A stretch of DNA of 11,440 nt from Glomus cerebriforme (Eukaryota; Glomeromycota; Glomeromycetes; Glomerales; Glomeraceae). A program made the translations under genes and the position numbers. The DNA is taken from NCBI GenBank assembly GCA_003550305.1, contig QKYT01000019.1:380794-392233 (forward strand), given 5' to 3'. The notes under the pieces were generated by a model, which did not search any database, had not been told where the DNA came from, and saw nothing but the letters and a program-made list of their open reading frames with translations. Below are positions 1 to 8,565 of the stretch, in pieces. The first letter of the stretch is position 1. The number at the start of each line of letters is the position of its first letter.

Positions 1-309
1 TCAAATTCTATCCAGAAAGGAAGATATTATACAGAAGGAATGTATATTTGTGGGAGAGAAAAAAGTAATGTATAAGCACATGGAGATTATAATGAATGAA
101 ATTTGGAATTAATGGAAAATATTGTTGAAGGTGCATGAAAATATAATGATAAAAGCAATAACATATTGGATGGGATTGCTAATAGTATCGGATAAGGTAA
201 TAAGCAATATTTGGATAAAAATAGTAAATTAATGATTTATTTAGAATAGATTAGAAATATAGAAAAAAATATAACTAGAAATAAATTTAAGACTGACATT
301 ACTAATAAA
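1..309 (+). pseudogene. Interrupted reading frame of unknown family, 5' end outside the window
   Basis: Frame 1 of the plus strand reads as plausible protein for about 103 codons but is broken by five in-frame stops at 73 (TAA), 97 (TGA), 136 (TGA), 193 (TAA) and 247 (TAG), and ends at a TAA pair at 310-315. The text between stops is protein-like, with stretches such as GRYYTEGMYICGREKSNV, KYNDKSNNILDGIANSIG and GNKQYLDKNSKLMIYLE, a mixed polar composition unlike translated AT-rich spacer; the other two plus frames are poorer. Every stop is one transition away from CAA, CAG or CGA, so a decayed gene or transposon ORF is the simplest reading. I do not recognise the family. No start is visible because the frame is open to the window edge. 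An alternative is a chance run in AT-rich DNA, so confidence is modest. Confidence 0.35.
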
Positions 310-1380
310 TAATAATATATAATAAGACCGTAACATTTTATTTAAAATTTTAAATAATTGAATAAACAATTAATTTTGCAAAAAATATCTATTTAATGTA
401 TTTTATAAAATCTATAAATAAAAATATATTATTATTTATTGGTATATGATATTTTGTCATGAATTAACACATAATTTTGTGTTGAATCACATAATTCTGA
501 TCATGAAGCATAATGTTTGAAGTTTATCTTTATAATTATAATCAATATAATTATTATTTTTTTCTATAACATTATTTTTCATCATTGCAGAAATGTTTAT
601 GTCAATGATAAATAGTAATATGGATGTTTATTAGGGTTGGAAAAGAAAAATATATCAGTTAGTAAATTTCATTTGTCAAGAATTTTTTTGTTAGTTGTAG
701 TATACATATATCATTTCTGAGTTCCCATTTTAAAACATATTATTAAAAATTTCCATTTTATAGAATAAATAATTATTTTTATTATTATAAGAAATCTAAA
801 ACTGAAGCTTTATATTAAAATGTTGTTTATGTATTACATTATCCATAAAATACAAGTATTTATATCGAAATGGAATTAATGATATGATCGAAATGAACTT
901 GTTGCTTTGGGTGTAAACCTTTGATTAAAATTTGATGAATATCATTATTAAAATCTTTATCAGATTACATATAATTATTATTTATAACAAGAAAAATAAA
1001 AATAGCAAACTGAACTATCTGAAATTTAGCAAATAAACAAAAGAAATTGAAACTTCATGGAAAATCAAAGTGCAGAAAATTGATATTGGTTTATACACTG
1101 TATTACTTCCTTAATTAATTAATGTCATCAAGGAACATTGTTGGAAAGAATGTTTAGACTTTTTGGGACTTTTTGGAAAAGACAAAAGATCACCAAACTG
1201 GAGGTTTATCAAAATTCATTCAAAATTCATCCACATACATATTTGGAATTGTGTTTGGAAGTTTAAATTCGAAGATAAATTACCAAAAATGGTTTTTCCA
1301 TTTAAAATTTCTGAAGAGTGTGATAATGCTAAGGAAATCAACAGGAAAACATATGAACACTTAAATGTTCATTTATTTAA
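310..1380. other. AT-rich spacer, no gene identified
   Basis: This stretch is strongly AT-rich with many short poly-A and poly-T runs and stops in every frame. Overlapping open frames beginning at 1163 and 1173 on the plus strand have no recognisable motif and the length expected by chance at this composition. A 35-codon minus-strand open segment at 860-964 looks mildly protein-like but has no start and matches nothing I know. A small hairpin (AACACA/TGTGTT) lies near 487-504. Confidence 0.5.
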
Positions 1381-1640
1381 TCTACAGTATATATGGATGA
1401 TATAGTGAATGACCGTGGATCTTTTCAAAAGAGTGCTGACATACGTATTGCATGTTCAGTACCTAAAGCACCTAATGTATATGTATTTGTATTAAGATTC
1501 AGTTCTACTCACTGACAAAAGCTTTGCATTAGCCTTACCTTTATGATCATAATGTCAATGACACTTATCATTCACCACAGGCAAATCAGCATGCTTAAGA
1601 TCAGCCCACTCTTTTACAGCAAATTTTATCATTTCCTGCA
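1381..1640. other. Compositional island with coding-like segments on both strands
   Basis: This block is visibly less AT-rich than its flanks and reads as possible coding DNA. On the plus strand, 1381-1515 is open for 44 codons up to a TGA and contains DIVNDRGSFQKSADIRIACS. On the minus strand, 1492-1635 reads 47 codons with one TGA (1555-1557), containing EMIKFAVKEWADLKHADLP. The minus segment is directly preceded on its own strand by a pyrimidine-rich run ending in CAG (1636-1638), like a fungal 3' splice site. The segments overlap at 1492-1515, so at most one of them is right there. I recognise neither. This is probably a fragment of a decayed gene or transposon whose strand I cannot settle. 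Confidence 0.25.
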
Positions 1641-2795
1641 AGAAACATATAATAAATTGTTTATCAAATATTGTAACATTTCATTTGTAGACAATAAATT
1701 TAATGCATATTACATTTTTTTTATTGCATTTTTAATATTATTTATGTAAAAATTAAATTCATCGTTGATTCTTTATTGACAAAATTAACGCATCATTCTC
1801 CACTTTTAGTCAGTCCATATCCGTTGAAATTTTCTTAACTTTTGAAGAAAATTACTGTGACAAATATACTTACTAGTGTAAAAATTTTTTAAAAAATGGA
1901 ATTCGGTTTATATTCTAAACCTTATATGTTATAATTCTGAATGAACCAATCAGTTTCACGAGGGTTAACATGCAGAAGATTGTCAAGAATCTGTAATAGT
2001 AGAAATTAAAATTCTATAAAAAAAAAATAAAAATTGAAATAATTTAAATGTAATCAAGTTTACCAAAATATAACATTTATTACATAAAAATATTGCTGAT
2101 GCATTACTGCGTGATATACAATATTATAAATTTAAGAAAAGAAACTAAAATTTATTTTTATTTTTATTTTCATTCGGTAATCAAAAAGTTTTAAAAGTTT
2201 TTGGTTCACAAACCTAAAATAGTCAATTCAAGTCAATTTTGATTTGTCACTCGAAATATTGTTTAAATTTTTGTTAATAAATGGTTTGTGTCATAATGAA
2301 AATATTAATAATAGAGATTGTGGGAAAAATTATGAATGTGGCTTAGTGTTAATAATTGTCTACGCAAACTATTTTTATTATAATTAATGTGTTAGTATAG
2401 AAAGTAAACCAAATCTCGCTAGCAATTTTTTTAGTCAAATCACATGAATATATAATTGATATTAATAATGATTTTTTAGTAAAAATAAAACTTTTCAGTT
2501 TAATTAAATGTCTCTAATCTAACTATTTTAATTAATCTAAATTTATTTTATTATTGATTTATCTAATTCTATTAGCAATTTCCAACATTCATTTTGTTAT
2601 ACTTTTTTCATTTTCTAATTTTTCTTATATTTCTTGTTAACCTTTTCTATTTTATTTCATTATTCATGTTTGTTTCTTTTTGTTGTTTATTCTAATTTAC
2701 ATCATTATTTCTTTCTATTCACATCATTCCAAATTAGTTCTCGTATGTTTCAATTGACATTATGAAACTTGTTGATTTTAAATTATCCACTCATT
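1641..2795. other. AT-rich spacer, no gene identified
   Basis: No open frame here has a recognisable motif. The left part is mixed A and T. From about 2560 the plus strand becomes pyrimidine-rich (T with scattered C), marking the approach to the degenerate minus-strand frame at 2796-3197. No promoter, RNA gene or long inverted repeat was seen. Confidence 0.5.
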
Positions 2796-3197
2796 TTATT
2801 TATTGGCTATACTGTTCCTTTTTATCATTATTATATTCGTTATTATCTCAATAATTCTCACTTTTTTTTCACACTTCTTAAGTGATCTCAATAGTCCAGA
2901 TACTTTCTTATTTTCAATATTATAATTTTTTCATTTATATACTTTTCCTCAAATTATTCTTTCCATATTATCCCCTTATTCATTTTCATTGAAGTTTTTA
3001 TCTTTGGTGATTTCTTTAATCTTCTTCAATTCTTTATTCATCCATTTATTTAAATTAAGTATGCTTTCTTGTTGTCGCACAGATTGTATATTTGTATTGT
3101 CTTTAAATTTTCTTTTGTCTTTATTGTTTAAAAGGTCTAATATGACCATTACACCTTCTATTTTTTCTGCTTTATATATTTTATTTTCAATTTTCTG
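2796..3197 (-). pseudogene. Degenerate lysine-rich reading frame beside the dispersed repeat (first copy)
   Basis: One minus-strand frame runs 134 codons with only three internal stops: TAA at 2976-2978, TGA at 2949-2951 and TGA at 2931-2933. The longest open part (2979-3197, 73 codons, after a TAG at 3198-3200) is lysine- and glutamate-rich, e.g. KAEKIEGVMVILDLLNNKDK and KWMNKELKKIKEITKDKN, with a charged, coiled-coil-like look. After the first stop it continues as NMERII and KKVSGLLRSLKKCEKKVRII. Further up the same strand, 3200-3390, protein-like text continues in other frames (e.g. GKMKLLECNDGKIKERN), implying frameshifts. The short plus-strand ORF at 2989-3201 is the antisense shadow of this frame. 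Its place next to the repeated core, parallel to the second copy at 6527-6992, suggests the remains of a mobile-element ORF; the family is not recognised. Confidence 0.35.
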
Positions 3198-3400
3198 CTA
3201 ATAAACCTGTTTCTTTCTTTGATTTTTCCATCATTACATTCTAACAGTTTCATTTTGCCAACTTTAATTATCTTCTTTTCAGAAAAGCATTTTCAGGTTT
3301 TAGTGTTTTACTGCTATTCTTTAGTATTTCAACTGCTGGTAAATTAGGCTTAATGGTATACTTAGAGTTATTGGATTTTTGAAATAAGTAAAGAAAGTAA

Positions 3401-3680
3401 AGGATGGAGTTCTAATCTAAACCAACCAGCCCAGTTAGGAGATACTCGACTATCTCCTTGCCTGATACGAGGAAGACCTCTATATACAGTATAAGGAAGA
3501 TAAGAGGGAGTTTAAGGAGTAGTTTTTAAAAGGACTTAAAGAGAAAATATTAATATAATCAGAAATATACATATTAAAAAGTATGAAAAATAATATAAAA
3601 AAGGTTGTATTTATATAATTAAAAATATTAATAATATATAAAATAAGTCAAAATTAATAATTATACATTAGTAAATTAAA
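3401..3680. repeat. Dispersed repeat, copy 1: hairpin-forming core plus AT-rich tail
   Basis: The core (3401-3540) is much richer in G and C than its surroundings and recurs twice at 7336-7620. The best shared stretch starts at 3456 with CCTTGCCTGATACGA, continues through GGAAGACCTC and TATATACAGTATAAGGAAGA and ends near 3510. It contains two perfect small hairpins: GGAGATA/TATCTCC at 3438-3457 (6-base loop) and GAGG/CCTC at 3469-3480 (4-base loop). To the right, 3608-3680 is AT-rich but also matches the second copy (around 7738-7812, sharing TTTATATAATTAAAAATATTA), so the repeated unit is longer than the core. The coding-like sequence on its left runs on the minus strand, which would make this its upstream region. 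No terminal inverted repeats or target-site duplications were identified. Confidence 0.65.
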
Positions 3681-4259
3681 CATGATGATTCATTTCATCA
3701 AATTTCTTAATTTATTTAATTTTGTGTTAATTAGTGATTTATTACATAATATTTTTATTTGACCATGTGTAAAATTCCTATGATTTGGTAATGATTTTTT
3801 CATAGTATTCAAATGAATAAATTTTTAATTGGTGATATTTGTATTACAACAGATATACACTAATATTAGTGACCTAATATTCAGTAAGACACTTTTTAAA
3901 CGATCAAAAAGCCAAGGGAAGCAAATTTTTTAAAAAACAATAAATTAAATAAATTAAAAACATGAAATAAATGAATAAATACAATAGGTTAAAGATGAAT
4001 AAATAATTCAATAACATTAAATAAATAGGTTGAAAATTGAAAAAAAATAATAGGTTAATAAACGAAATAAAATATATTATTAATATGATCATGATCAAAA
4101 TCATCCATAGTGATAGTTTATAGCAAAATCTTGACATCAACTCATCAAATTTGCAAATATCAAAAAATTGTTGTATTAAAAAAATATGGATTGAAATTTG
4201 ATTAAATAAAAATTTCGCTAATTTGTTTAAGAATTTTAATTTTCAACTTTTATAAATTT
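3681..4259. other. AT-rich spacer with low-complexity AATAAAT tract
   Basis: Between about 3930 and 4080 the plus strand is dominated by repeated AAATAAAT-like words and three spaced copies of AATAGGTT or a close variant. The hydrophobic minus-strand ORF at 3904-4140 is the translation of this tract (runs of Ile, Leu, Phe and Tyr) and is not credible as a protein. Nothing else was found. Confidence 0.45.
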
Positions 4260-4292
4260 TAGACATATTATAGTTTTTATATAATATGTCTA
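4260..4292. repeat. Perfect inverted repeat, 13-bp arms, 7-base loop
   Basis: The left arm TAGACATATTATA (4260-4272) is exactly complementary to the right arm TATAATATGTCTA (4280-4292) around the loop GTTTTTA. A 13-bp perfect stem is longer than the usual chance palindromes here, though the arms are mostly A and T. It could be a cruciform, the fold of a decayed miniature transposon, or chance. No flanking gene is positioned to use it as a terminator. Confidence 0.6.
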
Positions 4293-4466
4293 TAATCTAA
4301 ATTCCCATTTTGGTTAAATTTCTAATATTAATCCATTATAATAAATATTCATTAAGAATATTAAATTGAATATTTACTATCTGGGATATCGCAAAACTTT
4401 TATAATCTAAAGGTCTACTCTTGAGAATATGTAGTGTATGAGAGAGAATCATTAGATACTGTTGTT

Positions 4467-4760
4467 AAAAAACTTTTTATAATTTCATCTTCTACTTTAG
4501 CTTGTCATTAAGGTTTTATTTGGCAGGTTGATGTATTTCTATAGTCTTAGATTAGTTATTATTACTAGATAGACTGTCATTTGCATCATCCTAGAGAATA
4601 TCGATAATTTCTGGGTTCTTATGAACCAAACAGTTAATATTGTCATAAACAATGACCGATGGTTAACGACAAGGATTATTTTTTTTTTGTATACGACAGA
4701 AGCACGCTTGAAGGCTTTCATGGCTCTCTTCCATTCCACTCCCAACATGTAATATGCAAT
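4467..4760 (-). pseudogene. Interrupted reading frame of unknown family
   Basis: One minus-strand frame reads as protein-like text across the block: GMEESHESLQACFCRIQKK, then NCLVHKNPEIIDIL, DDANDSLSSNNN, TIEIHQPAK and NLNDKLK. It carries seven stops, all TAA or TAG and all in register: 4663-4665, 4591-4593, 4552-4554, 4516-4518, 4492-4494, 4477-4479 and 4465-4467. Reading each as a former glutamine codon gives smooth text, and the frame stays open for some 30 codons beyond the last one. The ORF starting at 4748 on the same strand (to 4539) is a shadow in another frame, opened by an A-run. The base composition is less extreme than in the flanks. I do not recognise a domain. It could be a decayed gene or transposon ORF; chance is possible because TAA is common in such DNA. 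Confidence 0.3.
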
Positions 4761-4769
4761 TTTAAGATA

Positions 4770-5639
4770 CTACTTTTTCAAAAATAAATAATATTTTCAA
4801 AGAATTTGAAGTATTTAACATTTGTAGGAATTGTGTTTGATGACAAGGATTAAAACATTTCATTTTTTATTTCATTTTTAATTCTTTTTTTTTTTCTGTA
4901 TAAATAAAAAAAGTTTGAATTACAAAATAGAAATGATATCGTGATACTTTTTAATAATTAACCTACATTAAACGCGTATATATGATTATCTGATCATTGA
5001 AGCGTATTAAATTAGTTGAATATTTCATCTGAAATTTTTTAAAGTAATAAACATTAAATTATGAATTACGTTATTTTTAATAAATACTGTATACAGTATC
5101 TCAGTATTTTATTTATTTATGGAGTGAAACTTTCTTTAGAAGAAATGATACTACAGAAATCATTAAAATTCAAATTTCCATCAATGAACGAATTAATTCT
5201 ATATTTAATACTTTTTAATTAAAAATAAATCATACTGGATGAATCAACATATCAAATAAGAATTGGAAAATGATTGATTCTTTAAACTTCAAAAATTTGT
5301 ACATTGTCAATTTCTGAATAATCAGATTTTATTATTTTGCTTGGCACAACTCGTAAAACACGTTTCTTTTAAAAATACAATATTTTAATATTAAATTATT
5401 ACAAATATTTTGAGTAAAAATATTTATTACATTATCACGCAAATTTCTTTTGATGATAGAACGGAATTTATTTATTCAAATAAAGAAAATAAAAGTAAAA
5501 TAAAATTTATTCAAAATAAAAAATTGATAGTCTATAAATTCACAGCATAGTCGAATCAAAAAATAATTTGAATCTCTAATATTATATCCATTATTAAATT
5601 ATATAAATAAAATTAAAAAAAATAATTTAACTATCTGAT
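4770..5639. other. AT-rich spacer, no gene identified
   Basis: I see no recognisable coding fragment, RNA gene or repeat here. The right end (5480-5639) is where the later exons or the rest of the kinase relic would lie on the minus strand, but I cannot trace kinase sequence convincingly past about 5640. Confidence 0.45.
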
Positions 5640-6001
5640 GTATTTTGTTTTAATAAATTATTACTTTTTCTTTCGGTAATGCCAAAAAATTGAATCAATC
5701 CATTTCATGTAACAATTTTGTCTAAATAATATACATATTTTTTTTTTAATTGAAACATACATATTTTTAATATTCATAATAGAAATAACATTATAATTTA
5801 TATACCTTGTTAACAATTTCTTTTACAATATACTTATGAAAAGATTTTATTACAATGACGGAATCTGAAATGATCCAAAACCTATATGTTAAATATTTTT
5901 AAATTCATTATAATCATGGTAATTAATATGTCCTTTAGCAATGCCTTCCTCAATCCATTGACCCATGTATCAGTATTTTCATTATTGTAATTGCTTGTCA
6001 T
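5640..6001 (-). pseudogene. Relic of a Glomeromycotina-type protein kinase, N-lobe only
   Basis: From the ATG at 5999-6001 the minus strand reads MTSNYNNENTD, then after a one-base shift near 5965 it reads GIAKGHINYHDYNEF, the lead-in typical of the expanded tyrosine-kinase-like proteins of Rhizophagus, which bind ATP and phosphorylate protein substrates. KNI is followed by TAA (5889-5891) where the family usually has Gln. Next comes HIGFGSF, the start of the glycine-rich ATP loop, then a jump (about a dozen residues missing, frame changed) to DSVIVIKSFHKYIVKEIV, which holds the VxIK strand with the ATP-binding lysine. After an apparent 84-base intron, LIQFFGITERKSNN follows, the usual strand after helix C, with another one-base indel at its front. 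The catalytic HRD loop and DFG motif are absent downstream. Not functional. Assignment to the family is from remembered motifs; I am fairly confident. Confidence 0.75.
5722..5805 (-). other. Probable spliceosomal intron inside the kinase relic
   Basis: On the minus strand the coding text breaks after AACAAG at a GTATATAA donor (GT at 5804-5805) and resumes after TTATTTAG (AG at 5722-5723), giving 84 bases in phase 0. Joining the sides yields KEIVNK followed by TKLLHE, matching the place where these kinases read KEIVNE then KLL. Length and borders are ordinary for a fungal intron. The intervening DNA is very AT-rich with no sense reading. Confidence 0.6.
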
Positions 6002-6526
6002 TTTTTAAATTCTTTTGGAATTTATTTAAAGCATTTCACAAACATGTGACTTGCAAAGAGATTACGTCTCATAATGAATAACATCATATCCGTCAATCAA
6101 AACACAAAGTGCAATATAACATTCATTTGATATATTAGAAATATATAATATAATCTCGCTGATATAATCATTTGGTATTTAATGTGTTATGTTCATATTT
6201 TTAAAAAATTTAATATTGGTTTTTATTAATTAATTATTTATTTTTAGTAAATATAATAAGTTATTAAAATTACATAAATTATAAAAAAAATAATGAAAGA
6301 AATATTAAAATTGGTGAAATTATATCTCCTACTAAATAATAAACTAAAAATTAATATTATAACTATTCTATATATCTTCTAAAATAATAATTATTTTATT
6401 TATTTATTATTAATTGATAAATTCTGATTTTTTGTTACTATATTGATTTCTTTGTTGTCCTTTATCCCACCCATACACCCAGTTTTTCGTATGATATTCT
6501 ATTTATCTTACACCATATGATTTTGA
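6002..6526. other. AT-rich spacer upstream of the kinase relic
   Basis: On the minus strand this holds the former upstream region of the kinase relic. Around 6040-6120 the composition is slightly less extreme, with no recognisable promoter element. From about 6420 rightwards the plus strand becomes pyrimidine-rich, leading into the second repeat copy. Confidence 0.4.
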
Positions 6527-6992
6527 CTATTTGTTTATTATTAATTTACTCCTATATTGTTTACTTTGATTTATTATTATTTCTCCCTTTTGTTCATAAT
6601 TAAATTTTTATGGATCCACTTTAGACCTTGATATAAACTCTAAATTCCTGTTTTGAATTTCCTTTTATGTTTGTTTCATCAATTTATTGTATTTTGGCTT
6701 ATTCTTATTTGATATGCCTTTCCATATAGTAGTGCCCTTTTGTCAATTCCTTTAAGTTTTATCTTTGCGAACATACTCCCCTTGGAATTCAAACACTTTG
6801 ATTTGTTTCTTCTTTCAATCCACATAGTACTATTATTTAAATTTCTACAGTATTGGTTGTAAAGGAGCAATTGCTAATGGTGAAATAAATTCCATCCAAT
6901 CCACCTTCTACAGCAAATTCTTCAGTAATTTTGTCATTCACCATTATGTTATATGTTTTGTTAATAAAAATGGTCATCATTGTTTTACATTC
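6527..6992 (-). pseudogene. Degenerate retrotransposon-like ORF with possible reverse transcriptase motif (second copy)
   Basis: On the minus strand, 6837-6992 is open for 51 codons and reads FINKTYNIMVNDKITEEF then AVEGGLD; one shift later the text is EFISPL. Together these resemble the segment of non-LTR reverse transcriptases in this fungal group that reads roughly GLDQGExISPLLW, just before the catalytic Asp-Asp motif. No YADD box can be traced. Below it, one frame over 6527-6830 continues as protein-like text broken by stops, e.g. IKVFEFQGEYVRKDK, KGTTIWKGISNKNKPKYNKL and NRNLEFISRSKVDP. The ORF at 6679-6870 is a competing frame of the same region. If the motif is right, the product would have copied element RNA into DNA. 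It is thoroughly dead. The motif match is short and from memory, so the family call is tentative. Confidence 0.4.
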
Positions 6993-7335
6993 TTTTCTTC
7001 TTTATATCTTTTTCATATCCTCTTTCTCTCTGTGCTCCTTTTATTTTGTGGTATTCTTACACATTACTACCAGTTAATTTTGTTGACAATAAAAAAATTC
7101 CACGTTATATTCACCCTATTATATCATTTTTACATATTCTCTCCTCCTGACTTAATTTTCTTTGTGAAAATCATAGAATATTGTCTGTTTCTGCCTGAGT
7201 TATAAAGCTTTGTTAATGTTCATATAATGAATCCAAATTTATCTTTTAAAATCATTAAATTTTTATTTTCTCCAAATCTGGATGGGTGTTTGTATTACAT
7301 GAGCTCATAAATAAAGTATTCAATAAGTATATAAG

Positions 7336-7458
7336 GAAATGGAAAGGGAATTCTAGTCTAAACCAAACCAGCCAGATCTGACTGGTCTTTCCTTGCCTGA
7401 TACGAAGAAGACCTCTATATACAGTATAAGGAAGAGAAGAGGAAGTTTAAAGGAATTT
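7336..7458. repeat. Dispersed repeat core, copy 2a
   Basis: This matches the core at 3401-3540. Shared stretches are TCTAGTCTAAACCAAACCAG, CCTTGCCTGATACGA (from 7391), GAAGACCTC and TATATACAGTATAAGGAAGA. In place of the GGAGATA hairpin of copy 1, it has CCAG/CTGG around ATCTGA (7371-7384). It ends in a run containing two unresolved bases (N at 7460 and 7462) that separate it from copy 2b. Confidence 0.7.
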
Positions 7459-7470
7459 TNANAAAAAAAT

Positions 7471-7620
7471 ATCAAACCTGCCAGATAGAAGATAGAAGAT
7501 ACTCGACTAACTGACTGGTATTACTGGTTTCCTTGCCTGATAGAGGAAGACCTCATATACAGTATAAGGAAGATAAGAGGGAATATAAGGGCAAGAAATA
7601 GTTGTTAAAGAAGGATAGAG
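7471..7620. repeat. Dispersed repeat core, copy 2b (tandem duplicate)
   Basis: A second core starts 140 bases after copy 2a (CCTTGCCTGA at 7531 versus 7391). It keeps GATACTCGACTA, which copy 2a lacks but copy 1 has, and GAGGAAGACCTC with its small hairpin, then ATATACAGTATAAGGAAGA and TAAGAGGGA. In this it resembles copy 1 more than its tandem neighbour. A short internal repeat, GATAGAA twice, sits at 7484-7498. The duplication could be biological or an assembly join, given the Ns just to its left. Confidence 0.65.
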
Positions 7621-7812
7621 GGAAAAATAAATTTTGAATAATCATTAGGTAGTAACGTCTTGCTGTTTAAAATGAGGTGAATGAGCTCTAAGGATATTTT
7701 AATATATTTAAAAAGAAAATAATATGGAATTTTGTAGGTATTTATATAATTAAAAATATTAAGAATATACTGTAAAAATGAGTCAAAATTATCAATTGTA
7801 CAATAATAAATT
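7621..7812. repeat. AT-rich tail of the dispersed repeat, second copy
   Basis: The stretch 7738-7812 parallels 3608-3680, sharing TTTATATAATTAAAAATATTA, then AGTCAAAATTA and a similar run after it. The minus-strand ORF at 7605-7823 runs through this tail; it is hydrophobic, not kept in the first copy, and not credible as a gene. Confidence 0.5.
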
Positions 7813-8385
7813 TCATTACGCAAAATTCCTGAAGTTTCTATAGTTTGCTAATGACTCATGATTTCTCCCTAATATTCAAAATTTGTAATTAATTAATAAA
7901 TTATATATAATAAAAAAGGCCTAATTGAGAAATTTGATTAACCAAACATGGAATTTAATTTGCCACATAATATATTAGAAACTTGACTTCTTTTTGATTG
8001 TATATTACAAAAAAAGATAACTGTTGTAGTCAAATGCCAAATCCGACTTGAAAATAAAACTTGGGAACAATCCAAAATTTAACCATACCCAAACGAAACT
8101 AGTAAATTTTAAATATTTAACATCTCAAACTACCATCTTTAGATTTGGACATGATAGAATTTGGGCTACAATATACCCATATTTTAATTTTATTCCTTTT
8201 ATTTAAAGAAATAAAAATAGGGTATAACTAAATTAGTATTTATCATGTTTAATATTACAAGAAGCAGAAAAATATTGAACTTTATATGAGGATTATACTG
8301 ACAACTTTATGTTATAAAAATGAAGTTCCAATTAGAAATTGTTAATAGGCATTAAAGATTTAAAGTTAAAAGGATTAATTTCAAA
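7813..8385. other. AT-rich spacer, no gene identified
   Basis: Around 8031-8215 both strands carry stop-poor runs with no start codon or familiar motif (plus-strand text includes FGHDRIWATIYPYF). I cannot support a gene. Nothing else was seen. Confidence 0.4.
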
Positions 8386-8562
8386 TTATTGTACTTCTTT
8401 CTCAACTTTTAATTTTAATAAATCTTTTCTAGTTAATAAATTTTCATCATTTAGTATTATTTCGTCTTTTTCTTCTTGCTCATCATCAAAATTTTGTTTG
8501 ATATTATCTTGCTCTAATTCTACCTCAATATCATTATCATATTCACATTTATATGCTTCCAT
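8386..8562 (-). pseudogene. Short acidic reading frame, probable gene fragment
   Basis: The minus strand has an ATG at 8560-8562 followed by 58 codons to a TAA at 8386-8388. The product is very acidic (runs such as EVELEQD and DDEQEEKDE) and then turns basic-amphipathic (ENLLTRKDLLKLKVEKEV). The same frame reads YQVLVHENDNDI immediately before a TAA that touches the ATG, so the ATG is probably an internal methionine and the TAA a later break in a longer frame. The plus-strand ORF at 8339-8566 is its antisense shadow, which explains its serine- and phenylalanine-rich look. Acidic linkers of this kind occur in many unrelated nuclear and transposon-derived proteins; I do not recognise this one. 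It could conceivably be a short real gene. Confidence 0.35.
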
Positions 8563-8565
8563 TTA

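Noticed and set aside
860..964. 35-codon minus-strand open segment, HQILIKGLHPKQQVHFDHII
   Set aside because: Mildly protein-like but bounded by stops, without a start or a known motif; too short to support.
1163..1405. Plus-strand ORFs of 80 and 63 codons starting at 1163 and 1173
   Set aside because: They overlap in different frames, have no known motif, and runs of 60-80 codons are expected a few times by chance in 11 kb at this composition on six frames.
1543..1749. Plus-strand 68-codon ORF
   Set aside because: Its left half overlaps the minus-strand coding-like segment and its right half is a translated T-rich tract; no motif.
3456..3480. Hammerhead-ribozyme-like CTGATACGA inside the repeat core
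   Set aside because: The conserved CUGANGA core is not met and no matching GAAA with the third stem could be placed.
3904..4140. Very hydrophobic 78-codon minus-strand ORF that looks like a membrane protein
   Set aside because: It is the translation of a low-complexity AATAAAT tract; hydrophobic Ile/Leu/Phe/Tyr runs are what T-rich DNA always encodes.
7605..7823. 72-codon minus-strand ORF in the repeat tail
   Set aside because: The frame is not kept in the first repeat copy and no motif is present.
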